Shown: positions 35,321 to 43,821 of the stretch, one piece after another
How positions within the stretch are numbered: position 1 is the first letter of the stretch
How the letters are laid out: each line of letters opens with the position of its first letter
Source: Thiothrix fructosivorans
GTDB taxonomy: Bacteria; Pseudomonadota; Gammaproteobacteria; Thiotrichales; Thiotrichaceae
Assembly (NCBI RefSeq): GCF_017349355.1
Contig: NZ_JAFMPM010000004.1
Location: 1-64,000, forward strand
DNA length: 64,000 nucleotides
Direction: 5' to 3'
The notes under the pieces: model-generated
The model's input: only the letters and a program-made list of their open reading frames with translations
Told to the model about the DNA's origin: nothing
Database searches by the model: none
Program-made: the position numbers and the translations under genes

Positions 35321-35695
35321 TGCTTTAGTCTCCTTGTGCAGGTTAATCAAGGTTTGTGTGGTGTGGGCGATTCCTATGAGGGATGGATGCCCTGCGACCG
35401 TCTGCCCTTTATCCGGGAAAACAGATGGACGGCAGGAGATTAACCTTATTTTTTGAATGATGTGAGTGCAAACCCGATGAACTGATAACAGTTGTTTATG
35501 AACGGAAAGTTACAGCAATTTCGTTGTTGTCGATGTGTTCAGGAAGGACGATTTTCAGGTTATTGCGTTGGGCCACTTATAACCTAGGATGTGCTGAAGG
35601 ACTGTTTCGTAGTTATCGGCCACTTTGGCTGGAAATGGCTAATATCAGCCAGTTATTCGCCAGTGATTCCCTAGTTGCACCACTGGCGTGACAAA
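35321..35695. other. Region between trbC and fic, no gene seen
   Basis: No ORF with a recognisable product and no remnant of trbB is visible. CGCCAGTG and CACTGGCG form an 8-bp inverted repeat near 35660-35690, just after the fic stop, and might help end the fic transcript. The trb promoter must lie here, but I cannot pick a convincing box. Confidence 0.35.
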
Positions 35696-36748
35696 TCATG
35701 CTTCACTTTTCCGGGTGTACCAGGTTCCGCGTCCTTGCCCATGCCGCTGGATATGCCCGTCTTCCAGCAGTTGGGTAATACGCAGTTTCAGGGTGGCGCG
35801 TGGGGTATGGGTCAGTTCTTCTGCCTGTTTCATGGTGATGCGCCCGTTGTCCTTGAGGTATTCCAGGATTTTGACGCTATCGGCAGGCAGGCTTTCCCAG
35901 CCCCGGTTATCCGCCATCTTCGCCGCCAGATGGTCTTTCTGGGCTTTCAGGGAACGCAGGAAGAATGATAGCCATGGCAACCAGTCGGGGGCTTCCTTGT
36001 CGAGTGTACCTTGGGTGCGGCGCAGGGCGAGGTAATAGCTGTCTTTGTTGCGCTCGATGATGCTTTCCAGCGAGGTGTAAGGCACATAGCTATACCCGGC
36101 TTTCTGCAGCAACAGGGTTGCCAGCACCCGCGACAGTCTACCATTGCCGTCTTGGAATGGGTGGATGGCGAGGAACACCACGTTGAACATGCCAATGGTC
36201 AGCAGCGGGTGTTGGCTGCGGTCTTCCAGTGTGGTGCGTGTCCAGTCCACCAGTGCCTGCATTTCCCGTGGGGTGTCAAACGGAGTGGCTGTCCTGAAAA
36301 TCACCCCAAGGCTGTTGCCCGATGCGTCGAAGGCTTCCACATGGTTGTTCAGGGTCTTGTATTGCCCCCGGTGGCGTGTGTCCTTGTCGCTATGGCGTAG
36401 CAACATGGCGTGGAATTGTTTCAGGTAGTTCTCGGTCAGGGGAATGTCGTCATGGCTTTGGAAAACGGTTTCCATCGCTTGTGCGTAGCCTGCCACCTCC
36501 TGTTCATCACGGGTCTGGAGCGATTGCTTGCCGATATTCCCCAGCAGCTTTTCCACCTCAGCATCGCTCAGCTTTGCCCCTTCGATCCGGGTGGATGAGC
36601 CAATGCTTTCCACGGTTGCCACCCGGCGCAGGGCTTCTAGGCGTTCCGGGGTCATGCCGTGGATGGCTTTCCAGCCGCCCCGGAACTCGTCGATCTCGGC
36701 AATCAGCTTGAGCATTTCCGGGGTGATGTGCAGGGAGTGGGTTTTCAT
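35696..36748 (-). CDS. Fic-family protein (adenylyltransferase-like) with C-terminal winged helix
   Basis: This 350-residue protein has the Fic motif HPFQDGNGRLSR near residue 198, with all key residues (H, D/E, N, G, R). An N-terminal inhibitory motif SSTRIEG near residue 52 (S/TxxxE) marks a self-inhibited class II Fic protein. The C-terminal 60 residues are a winged helix (ILEYLKDNGRITMKQAEELT then TPRATLKLRITQLLEDGHI). Such proteins move AMP from ATP to target proteins, often as toxins with built-in restraint. It is divergent from the radC 5' half. Confidence 0.88.
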   Translation of the reverse strand: MKTHSLHITPEMLKLIAEIDEFRGGWKAIHGMTPERLEALRRVATVESIGSSTRIEGAKLSDAEVEKLLGNIGKQSLQTRDEQEVAGYAQAMETVFQSHDDIPLTENYLKQFHAMLLRHSDKDTRHRGQYKTLNNHVEAFDASGNSLGVIFRTATPFDTPREMQALVDWTRTTLEDRSQHPLLTIGMFNVVFLAIHPFQDGNGRLSRVLATLLLQKAGYSYVPYTSLESIIERNKDSYYLALRRTQGTLDKEAPDWLPWLSFFLRSLKAQKDHLAAKMADNRGWESLPADSVKILEYLKDNGRITMKQAEELTHTPRATLKLRITQLLEDGHIQRHGQGRGTWYTRKSEA

Positions 36749-36832
36749 GAATAGCCAAAAAAGTGAAAAGCGTTAGCCAATAATAGCCGCAATTAGCCAA
36801 TAAGCAAACATTCCGTATCTGTAGGAAGCTAC

Positions 36833-37187
36833 GTGCATCCCCTGCGGGATGGGCTGTTACGGGTTCCGCTTCGCTGCATCCCTACGGGACTTTTGCCCTC
36901 CTCATCCCTGATGCCTTTCAAAACCACCGTTCGTTCCTCACGCAGGTTTTTCCGCGCTCTGCTTGGCTTGCGGGTAGCCAGACCCGTGCCTGGACTGGCT
37001 GCGGGTTGGTGCTTTTGGGGCACTGCCCCCCGCTGCTTCCATGACAGGCTGCGTGGACGGAGAGGTATCCCCAATCTTCCGCGCTGCGCTTGTGCAGACC
37101 GGGTGATCCCCCTCCCCTCCGTCCATCATGGATGCCGCTACCCCCGTTCTCGCCGAAGGCATAGCCGCCAGGCGGCAGTGACCTGAT
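36833..37187. repeat. GC-rich leader upstream of radC with interspersed repeat modules
   Basis: No gene is seen. Read on the minus strand it holds GGGGGATCACCCGG, CTGCACAAGCGCAGCGCGGA and TTGGGGATACC, shared with the repeats at 56711-56884 and 58899-59073. It also holds GGGTCTGGCTACCCGC and GTGAGGAACGAAC, shared with 14745-14830. It is dense in short palindromes, so RNA structure upstream of the radC start is likely. Confidence 0.5.
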
Positions 37188-37209
37188 TTTTTTAAGGAGG
37201 ACGGAAGAC

Positions 37210-37387
37210 ATGAAAGCAGCAATGGAAGGACGACCACAAATCCCGGTTTTTGATACACCGGCTTACAAATTACTGGGCAGGGGATCACAAGCCTTGTCTG
37301 ATGCTGAATTGCTTAGCCTGTTCATGGGGGAGAACGTGGAGTTGGCACGCACCACGTTACTGTTTAACTTCCAGTCATTACGGGAGT
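37210..37387 (+). pseudogene. radC: radC 5' half, separated from its 3' half
   Basis: The ATG at 37210 follows a strong AAGGAGGACGG site. The translation (PVFDTPAYKLLGRGSQALSD, AELLSLFMGENV, LLFNFQSLREW) is the N-terminal UPF0758 domain of RadC. It is cut after codon 59 by IS1595 copy B. The missing JAB domain is at 14980-15478 on the minus strand; see that entry for the exact rejoining. Confidence 0.9.
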
Positions 37388-37410
37388 GGCTCAATATGTG
37401 TTTCAGGGTC

Positions 37411-37998
37411 TTATCGCAGCAGCAGTGAAAGCAAGGAATGTAGGGCTGCTTGCCCCCGTTTCCTGAGGTTGTGCAAATACTCAAAGAGCGCAAGGTAACA
37501 CGGCAGCTTTTCTTGTGAGATGCCCCGATGTGGGCGTAACCATGAGCGCAACAGTGACCAAAAACCTTCCATCGTGTTGACGTGAACTTCATGGAAACCG
37601 TCACCATCTTCATCACGGGCATATTCGCCTGCACCATGATTGACGGTTTTGTGGGCATAACCCCATGCCTCCAACCGGCTGTAAATGTTGTACTCATCGG
37701 TGTACACCAGTGTGCTTGCCGTCACCGTTTCCAAAATCAGCGGCTTGATCGTCACTTGTTTCACATTCGCCAGCATACGGATCATGACTTCCCCCGAACG
37801 CTGGATCATGCCGAAGATGGGTGGTTTGTCCTTTTCCAGTGTCCCACGTCCCGGCGCACCTTTCAGGGCGCGGCGGCGGCCTTCACGCCCTGCATCCGCT
37901 ACAGCTTCGGGATTTCCCTTGTGTCCGGCTTTGACGTAGAGTTCATCAAACTCAACATTCCCAGACAGGCTTACTGGCGTTTTTTTTCTCGACACCAC
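37411..37998 (-). CDS. IS1595 transposase, catalytic part (copy B)
   Basis: Identical to the copy A product; carries the DDE/N catalytic blocks and would be made only as a frameshift fusion with the N-terminal frame. Confidence 0.85.
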   Translation of the reverse strand: MVSRKKTPVSLSGNVEFDELYVKAGHKGNPEAVADAGREGRRRALKGAPGRGTLEKDKPPIFGMIQRSGEVMIRMLANVKQVTIKPLILETVTASTLVYTDEYNIYSRLEAWGYAHKTVNHGAGEYARDEDGDGFHEVHVNTMEGFWSLLRSWLRPHRGISQEKLPCYLALFEYLHNLRKRGQAALHSLLSLLLR

Positions 37999-38347
37999 GC
38001 CGTAACTGTTCCGTCATCGCCTGAATATCATCCTTGTTCAACCCCAATTCGCGGGCGATTTGTTGGTTGGACAGATTCAACGACATCAGGTACAGGCACA
38101 ACACCCACACCTTCAGCGGCTGGTGGTGACCTTCAAACACCGTCCCCGTCAGATCATCAAAACGCTTTTGGCAATCCTTACACTGGTAACGTTGGCGTTC
38201 CTGCTGGGTGTCATTCTTGCCTCGACGGATTGTTTCCTGTGAACCGCAGTGCGGACAAATCACCCCATTAGGCCAACGCAGGGAACGGACTTGCTCGAAA
38301 CAGGCGGCATCACTGGTCAGGCTGGAAATACTGATGAGCGAGGTCAT
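37952..38347 (-). CDS. IS1595 transposase, N-terminal part (copy B)
   Basis: Identical to the copy A product: zinc ribbon plus helical DNA-binding region, ending just after the A8 slippage run (T8 on the plus strand at 37980-37987). Confidence 0.85.
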   Translation of the reverse strand: MTSLISISSLTSDAACFEQVRSLRWPNGVICPHCGSQETIRRGKNDTQQERQRYQCKDCQKRFDDLTGTVFEGHHQPLKVWVLCLYLMSLNLSNQQIARELGLNKDDIQAMTEQLRRGVEKKNASKPVWEC

Positions 38348-38452
38348 GAAGCCTCTCCTTGGTTATCGGAAATGGCTAACTTTACCGCTGTCCGTGACGT
38401 TTGCAATGCCAAGAAAGACAAGACCCTGAAACACATATTGAGCCACCTTTGT

Positions 38453-39263
38453 TACCGTAGTCGAGTCCGGTGGTTTTATCCGTGCAGCGCAGCACTTGTA
38501 TAAAACACAATCCACCGTTAGCCAGCAAATCCGCAAGCTGGAAACAGAGCTTGATGCCAACCTGTTCGCCACTTCGGGAAGGCGACGGTTACTGACACCT
38601 GCCGGGGAACAGTTCCTCGGCTATGCCAAACGTTGGCTGGCATTACAGGATGAAGCCTTGTTTGCACTAGCAAAAAACAGCCTTGCCGCCGAAATCCGTC
38701 TGGGTGTTAGCCATAGCTTAAGCGAAGGTGTACTCCCGGAATTATTGGCGCAATTCTCCCGCGCTTACCCGCACGTCAATCTGGTGGTGGAAACAGGATA
38801 TGGTAATGAGTTGATCCAGCACTATGACAGTGGCGATTACGATCTCATTCTGACCCTAGAGCGTGAACCGCTGGCGGGCAAGGTGATTGGAACTGCCGCG
38901 ATGGTCTGGATCGGCAAGGCGGGGAGTGAATGGTCTGGTCTGCACCCCCTGCGGCTGGCGGGGTATCAGGGGGCTTGCGAGTTTCGGCAAGCCGCCACCC
39001 ACGCTCTAGATCAGGCAGGCATACCCTGGCAGATTGTTTATAGCACCAACAGCTTGGCGGCATTGATGGCGGCGGTACGGGCAGGACTGGCAGTAACGGT
39101 GCGTGCCGATTGCGCTGTTTCTGCCGGATTGGCAATCCTTGCTCCACCGCCAAGTGTTCCTGAATTGCCCACCATTAGCGTAGTGTTGCGCAATCGTACC
39201 TTGAGCGAAGCCAGTGAATGGCTGGCAAAGGCTTTGCAAAAGACTGGATTACAAGCAGCGTGA
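38453..39263 (+). pseudogene. LysR-family regulator, 3' part
   Basis: Beginning at the IS edge it reads VVESGGFIRAAQHLYKTQST then VSQQIRKLETELDANLF, the LysR helix-turn-helix. The substrate-binding domain follows (LGVSHSLSEGVLPELLAQFS). The first 14 codons lie at 16536-16579 on the opposite strand. An internal ATG cannot restore a full HTH, so this copy is probably silent. It formerly stood divergent from the tautomerase gene at 16692, its likely target. Confidence 0.9.
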
Positions 39264-39388
39264 CCTGCTGTGCTATAGCTGCCCTACTGTTTTTTGTGCG
39301 AGAAAAATCCATGCCTGAGTCATGCTGCCACAGCGTTGTCAGTAGCCATTCTGTACAGTGGGCGATTTTGAACTGGAGTTTGATTAAT

Positions 39389-39829
39389 ATGCGTTACTGG
39401 ATTGGTGTTGCTTCAAAAGATCATGTGAGCCGTGGTGTGGACGGTGGTTTCTGCCAGCTTTGCCACGGTAAAGCTCAGCCATTGAAACGAATGGCAAGCG
39501 GTGACTGGATCATTTACTACTCACCCAAAGAACGGTTTGAGGATACACTTCTCTGTCAGGCATTTACAGCGATTGGCGAAGTGGCCGGGGACGCAGTATA
39601 TCCATTTGAAATGTTCCCCGGATTTGTGCCATTCCGCCGGGACATCCGTTTCCTGCCTGCACAGGCTGCCGCCATCCGCCCTTTGTTGGAGCAGTTATCC
39701 TTCATCCGCGACAAAAAACATTGGGGATATGCCTTTCGTTTCGGGCATCTGGAAATTACCGAAGCGGATTTCAGGCTGATTGCTGAGCGAATGCTGGGTT
39801 ATGATCCTGTCGTTAGCGGCAGGGGATGA
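39389..39829 (+). CDS. EVE domain-containing protein
   Basis: This 146-residue protein starts at ATG 39389 with GGAG upstream. It matches the EVE/PUA-like fold: MRYWIGVASKDHVSRGVDGG at the start, GDWIIYYSPKERF, FTAIGEVAGDAVYPFEM and FRRDIRF. EVE domains bind modified bases in DNA or RNA. Usual length for the single-domain group. The partner is unknown; the next gene is a thioesterase-like ORF 71 bp away. Confidence 0.85.
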   Translation: MRYWIGVASKDHVSRGVDGGFCQLCHGKAQPLKRMASGDWIIYYSPKERFEDTLLCQAFTAIGEVAGDAVYPFEMFPGFVPFRRDIRFLPAQAAAIRPLLEQLSFIRDKKHWGYAFRFGHLEITEADFRLIAERMLGYDPVVSGRG

Positions 39830-39900
39830 AGTCGGTGGAAGTACCAGATGATTTGTCGGTCTTACTGTCGCCAGAACTGACTAACTGAAAGAGGAAAACG

Positions 39901-40326
39901 ATGGACATCACCCAAATCCCCTTCAACCATCTCATCGGCTTGCAAGCGGCAGCCCCGGAAAGCGGCTTTTTGCTCAGTCTGCCAGCAGGCACGCAATACA
40001 CCAACCATCTCGGCACGGTGCATGGTAGCGCGTTACTGGCATTGGCAGAGGCAGGTTCTGGCGCGTTTCTCATGCAGCAGTTTGGTGACGGGGCAGGTTT
40101 CATTCCGGTGGTACGCAAGCTGGAAGCCAGATTCCGCAAACCAGCCTCCGGTCAGGTATTTGCCCGCAGCCTGACGCAAGCAGAAGACGTTCAGCGGTGG
40201 AAAACCGAACTGGCATCCCGTGGGCGATTGTCCGCAGGGATCTTCATGGAAGTAGTTGATTCCAAGGAAGTCGTCGTGCTGTCAGCAACTGTTGAGTGGT
40301 TTGTCACAACCAAGGCAGAGGCATAA
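39901..40326 (+). CDS. Hotdog-fold thioesterase-like protein (DUF4442/PaaI type)
   Basis: This 141-residue protein has the hotdog signature NHLGTVHGSALLALAEAGSG (about residues 34-53), followed by VRKLEARFRKPASGQVFA. These match acyl-CoA thioesterase-like proteins in which the helix residue E or D after the HG loop is catalytic. Substrate is unknown. A GAGG site precedes the ATG. It could be an independent unit before the aminotransferase run. Confidence 0.75.
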   Translation: MDITQIPFNHLIGLQAAAPESGFLLSLPAGTQYTNHLGTVHGSALLALAEAGSGAFLMQQFGDGAGFIPVVRKLEARFRKPASGQVFARSLTQAEDVQRWKTELASRGRLSAGIFMEVVDSKEVVVLSATVEWFVTTKAEA

Positions 40327-40487
40327 TAGAGTTCAGGGTGTACATCGTCATTTTCCGCGCCAGCATCCGCGAACTGGATGATCACTTCACAAACTGTACC
40401 GCTTAAATAAACATAATCTGAATCTGTATTGCTATCTTGGCAAGCCGTAAGCTGATCATCCGCAATAACAAGGATTCGGGGAATCGT

Positions 40488-41360
40488 ATGTTTGACCAAG
40501 CCCGCTGCTGGATCGACGGCAGTATCCTGTCCGCTTCGGAGGCAAAAGTTTCCGTGTTCGACCACGGCTTTCTGTATGGTGATGGAGTATTTGAAGGCGT
40601 GCGTTTCTACAATGGCAAGGCATTCCGCTTGCCGTTGCACCTGAAACGTTTGCAGCGTTCAGCGCAGGCGTTACAACTGGCAATTCCACTGTCAGCCGAT
40701 GAATTGGTACAAGCGGTGGCGGAACTCATTGCCGCTTCGCCCCTGACCGACGGCTATTTGCGGATTATTGTCACACGCGGGATTGGGGTTCTGGGTATCA
40801 ATCCCATCACTTGCAAACAGCCGAGTGTCATCATCATTGCCGACCAGTTGCACATGGTGAGTGATGCGCAACGGGCGCAAGGAGTACGGGCAATCATCGC
40901 TTCGACGCGCCGTTTGACACCGGATCGTCTGGATTCGCGTATCAAAAGCCTCAACTACCTCAACGCGATTCTGGCGCGAATGGAAGCCAACTACGCCGGG
41001 GTAGAAGAAGCCATTCTGCTCAATGACAGGGGCTGCGTGGCAGAAGGTACGGCAGACAATCTGTTCATCGTCAGCGATGGTGTGTTGCTGACCCCGCCCG
41101 CCACCGAAGGCGCATTGGCAGGCATCACTCGCCAAACCGTGCTGGAACTGGCGGTGGCGAACGGTATCCCGGCGCGGGAAGCCATTCTCACGCCTTACGA
41201 TCTCTACAATGCCGATGAATGTTTCCTCACCGGCACAGGCGCGAAACTGATTCCTGTGCGCGAAATCGACGGTAGGAAAATTGCGCAATGCCCCGGAATG
41301 CGCTATCAACAACTGGCGCAGGCATTTTCCATCCTGATCCAGCACGAAACCGGAGGCTGA
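40488..41360 (+). CDS. Branched-chain amino acid aminotransferase-like (PLP class IV)
   Basis: The ATG at 40488 (MFDQARCWIDGSILSASEAK) is preferred, with GGGGAA upstream, over an ATG 17 codons earlier. This gives 290 residues. Class IV features: FDHGFLYGDGVFEGVRFYNG, the PLP-lysine in SRIKSLNYLNAILAR, VAEGTADNLFIV, and LTGTGAKLIPV. It moves amino groups between branched-chain amino acids and 2-oxoglutarate, or acts as a D-amino acid or aminodeoxychorismate-type relative. It is the first of four genes coupled by overlap or 1-bp spacing. Confidence 0.87.
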   Translation: MFDQARCWIDGSILSASEAKVSVFDHGFLYGDGVFEGVRFYNGKAFRLPLHLKRLQRSAQALQLAIPLSADELVQAVAELIAASPLTDGYLRIIVTRGIGVLGINPITCKQPSVIIIADQLHMVSDAQRAQGVRAIIASTRRLTPDRLDSRIKSLNYLNAILARMEANYAGVEEAILLNDRGCVAEGTADNLFIVSDGVLLTPPATEGALAGITRQTVLELAVANGIPAREAILTPYDLYNADECFLTGTGAKLIPVREIDGRKIAQCPGMRYQQLAQAFSILIQHETGG

Positions 41361-41361
41361 C

Positions 41362-41805
41362 ATGAGTACCATCCTGAACTACCACTACATCAACGAACGG
41401 CTTGCCAGTTCTGGTCAGCCGTTGGTGGAGGAAATCCAGTCAATTGCCGAAGATGGGTATGAGGCTGTCATCAATCTGGCGATGCCGTATTCGCCAAATG
41501 TGCTGGAGGATGAAGGTTTTCGCGTCATCAGTTTGGAGCTGGATTATTACCACATTCCCGTGTCATGGGAGGAGCCGACGCTGGCACACCTGCAACGTTT
41601 CTGCGCCCTGATGCAAATGCTGGAGGGGAGCAAGGTGTGGGTGCATTGTGCGCTGAATTACCGTGCTTCTGCATTTTTGTACCAGTATTACCGGCTGGTA
41701 TTGGGAATGCCGGAAGAGCAGGCGCAAGCCGTGATGCTGCCGGAATGGGAGCCGGATGAGGTCTGGCGGGCATTTTTGCAAATTAACAGTCTGGAGGGAA
41801 TATGA
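41362..41805 (+). CDS. Protein tyrosine phosphatase-like protein
   Basis: This 147-residue protein has the CX5R loop in VHCALNYRASAF (about residues 93-104) and the general-acid region before it (ISLELDYYHIPVSW). It resembles the bacterial dual-specificity/DUF442-type phosphatases whose N-terminus reads LASSGQPLVEEIQSIAEDGY. It starts 1 bp after the aminotransferase stop, so it is translated with it. The substrate is unknown. Confidence 0.78.
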   Translation: MSTILNYHYINERLASSGQPLVEEIQSIAEDGYEAVINLAMPYSPNVLEDEGFRVISLELDYYHIPVSWEEPTLAHLQRFCALMQMLEGSKVWVHCALNYRASAFLYQYYRLVLGMPEEQAQAVMLPEWEPDEVWRAFLQINSLEGI

Positions 41806-42272
41806 AAAACAGTGCTATCAACGCCACTGACATCCTGCTGCGCATCAAGCCATCCATTTACCCGGAGCCCTTCGCCTCACGTATGGCTGGACGGGAAAAA
41901 CGCCAACTTGGCGACTTTTTCGGGCTGAATAATTTTGGTGTCAACCTGACCCGGCTGGCTCCCGGTGCGATTTCTGCCTTGCGCCATGCGCACACGAAAC
42001 AGGATGAGTTTGTTTATATCCTGCAAGGCTGCCCGACCATGCACACCAACGAAGGCGCAACCCAGCTCGAACCCGGCATGTGCGCAGGCTTTCCGGCAGG
42101 TGCTGGTAATGCTGCCAATCTGAGCAACGACACGGATAGCGAGGTGCTGTATCTCGAAATCGGCGACCGCACGCCGGGAGATGAAGCAAGCTACCCGGAT
42201 GATGATCTACAGGCAATGCTGGTTGATGGGCAATGGTCATTCACCCACAAGGATGGTACGCCCTATGAATAG
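41802..42272 (+). CDS. Cupin-domain protein
   Basis: This 156-residue protein has cupin motif 1 (RHAHTKQDEFVYILQGCPTM) and motif 2 (LEPGMCAGFPAGAGNAANLS), with the metal-binding His and Glu present. The front part (LGDFFGLNNFGVNLTRLAPG) is typical of small single-domain cupins annotated as transcription-linked or mannose-isomerase-like. The start overlaps the previous stop by 4 bp. Function is unknown. Confidence 0.83.
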   Translation: MKNSAINATDILLRIKPSIYPEPFASRMAGREKRQLGDFFGLNNFGVNLTRLAPGAISALRHAHTKQDEFVYILQGCPTMHTNEGATQLEPGMCAGFPAGAGNAANLSNDTDSEVLYLEIGDRTPGDEASYPDDDLQAMLVDGQWSFTHKDGTPYE

Positions 42273-43062
42273 TCAGCCGTTATTTCAAGTCGATGTCTTC
42301 ACCAGTCAGCCGTTTTCCGGCAATCCGGCAGCCGTGTGTCTGTTGGATAAGGCAGCCGATGCGCATTGGATGCAAGCGGTCGGTGCAGAAATGAACCTGA
42401 GCGAAACGGTGTTCGTGTGGCGCGAGGCCGACGGTTTCGGCTTGCGCTGGTTTACCCCCACGGTCGAAGTCGATTTGTGTGGACATGCCACGCTTGCTAC
42501 TGCCCACATTCTTTGGCAGGAAGGCTGGTTAGCAAATGACGCAACCGCCCGTTTTTATACCCGCAGTGGGGTGCTGACGGCGCAACTCATCGGTAAACGG
42601 ATTGTGCTGGATTTCCCCGCGACACCTTCAATAGCGGTACAAGCGCCCACCGGGCTACTGGCTGCATTGGGTGTGATGGATGCTGCGGTATTTTACAACA
42701 ATACCGACTATCTGGTACTGCTGGGGAGTGAAGCCGAAGTGCGACGGATGCGGGTGGATTTTGTTGCCCTGAAAGCCTGCCAAGTCACGCGGGGTATTAT
42801 CGTGACGGCTGCGACGAATGGCACGGAATACGATTTCGTGTCACGCTTTTTCGCCCCTGCTGCTGGCATCGACGAAAACCCGGTAACAGGCTCGGCACAT
42901 TGCACGCTTGCCCCTTTTTGGGCGGAGCGGTTGGGCAAAACCAGTATGCAGGCGTATCAATCATCGGCGCGAGGTGGCGAGGTGTTGGTCGAGTGGCGAG
43001 GTGAGCGAGTATTGCTGGCGGGTTCAGCCGTGACAGTGTTCAAGGGGGAGTTGTATGTTTGA
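42265..43062 (+). CDS. PhzF-family isomerase
   Basis: The ATG at 42265 (MNSQPLFQVDVFTSQPFSGN) overlaps the cupin stop by 8 bp and gives 265 residues; an earlier ATG would lie far inside the cupin gene. PhzF features: FSGNPAAVCLL, the catalytic Glu in MNLSETVFV, LRWFTPTVEVDLCGHATLAT, and GIDENPVTGSAHCTLAPFWA. The family includes diaminopimelate-epimerase-like isomerases. Last gene of the coupled run 40488-43062. Confidence 0.88.
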   Translation: MNSQPLFQVDVFTSQPFSGNPAAVCLLDKAADAHWMQAVGAEMNLSETVFVWREADGFGLRWFTPTVEVDLCGHATLATAHILWQEGWLANDATARFYTRSGVLTAQLIGKRIVLDFPATPSIAVQAPTGLLAALGVMDAAVFYNNTDYLVLLGSEAEVRRMRVDFVALKACQVTRGIIVTAATNGTEYDFVSRFFAPAAGIDENPVTGSAHCTLAPFWAERLGKTSMQAYQSSARGGEVLVEWRGERVLLAGSAVTVFKGELYV

Positions 43063-43141
43063 TGTCAGGTGTTTGCATGGCTTTAACGCGGGCATGGAAT
43101 AATTTGCGTCGTCCAGCCTCTTGGATAATAGTGATGTTGCA

Positions 43142-43321
43142 GGTAAAACCGCTCGCAATATTAGCTAATACATCCGTGACCTGATTCGCAAAGACCAGGA
43201 ACAAAAGTAGCTTGCCATTGGCGAACTGCGTAATGTGCTTGACCGTGCAGAAGCCAGTGGCATTAGCCGCATGAGCATGAGTGAAATCCTCAGCCAAGCA
43301 CGGACAAAGGCAGGGCTATGA
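43142..43321 (+). pseudogene. ParD-type antitoxin with two in-frame stops
   Basis: The frame reads ARNIS-stop-YIRDLIRKDQEQK-stop-LAIGELRNVLDRAEASGISR then MSEILSQARTKAGL. This is a ribbon-helix-helix ParD protein (SEYVRDLIRRDQ, then ALRxALxxGxxSG) with TAA and TAG stops at about 43166 and 43208. The last codon overlaps the next ATG (ATGA), as in intact parDE pairs. Confidence 0.7.
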
Positions 43322-43476
43322 GTCTTCACCTGAGCAAGGACGCTGAACAGGATATTGCAGGTAGGCTTTCCAAAAACAGGGGAGCCGGTTTTGCACACTC
43401 TTCAAGCGCAAATCTATCCACAGAATCTGTGGATAACACCGTGTATAGACGACGGTTTAACCGGAAACTACCTTAA
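43318..43476 (+). pseudogene. ParE-type toxin N-terminal remnant
   Basis: MSLHLSKDAEQDIAG matches the start of ParE toxins (MxYxLSxxAxxDI), then the similarity stops and 37 unrelated codons follow to a TAA. It was coupled to the dead parD by ATGA. Too short to be active. Confidence 0.55.
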
Positions 43477-43518
43477 TAAAACAGTAATATAGCTCATAAT
43501 GACCAAGAATTAAGCAAA

Positions 43519-43773
43519 TCAACAAGCACCCAGCACGATACCATCAGCTTCCACCAGCCTATAACGGTGGTTTGCCCGCCGCTTGCCAACCACTTCCAAT
43601 TGCGCCTTCCCTTGCCCGAAACCCTCCAGCAATTCGGTCTTTGTGCCACCCAGTTTCGTATCCAGTGAACCCCAATCCCTGATCATTACCCAATGCCCCA
43701 GCAAATCCTTATACACGGATGCCCGGTAATAACGCCGCTTTTCAGAATGTACCCAGAGTCTGCTTGTATACAT
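43519..43773 (-). CDS. WGR-like domain small protein
   Basis: This 84-residue protein contains RDWGSLDTKLGGTKTELLEG, close to the WGR pattern (WGRxGxxxGQxxxxxF), then GFGQGKAQLEVVGKRRANHR, similar to the end of WGR domains. The domain is thought to bind nucleic acid. It is divergent from kfrA and lies in the same AT-rich promoter region, as small plasmid proteins often do. Function is unknown. Confidence 0.55.
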   Translation of the reverse strand: MYTSRLWVHSEKRRYYRASVYKDLLGHWVMIRDWGSLDTKLGGTKTELLEGFGQGKAQLEVVGKRRANHRYRLVEADGIVLGAC

Positions 43774-43821
43774 AGCTTCATGGTTGTAGCTGTTTTATTA
43801 AGTAAGTATGTTAAGTTTGTT

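Larger units (their letters stand above)
37388..38444 (-). mobile_element. IS1595-family insertion sequence, copy B (1057 bp)
   Basis: Same ends and sequence as copy A, in opposite orientation. The left flank ACGGGAGT is the reverse complement of copy A's left flank, and the right flank ACCTTTGT is the reverse complement of copy A's right flank. This crossed pairing is the signature of an inversion by recombination between the two copies. Confidence 0.95.

Noticed and set aside
35321-35695. A possible trbB gene upstream of trbC
   Set aside because: No Walker motif or VirB11-like sequence is seen on either strand.
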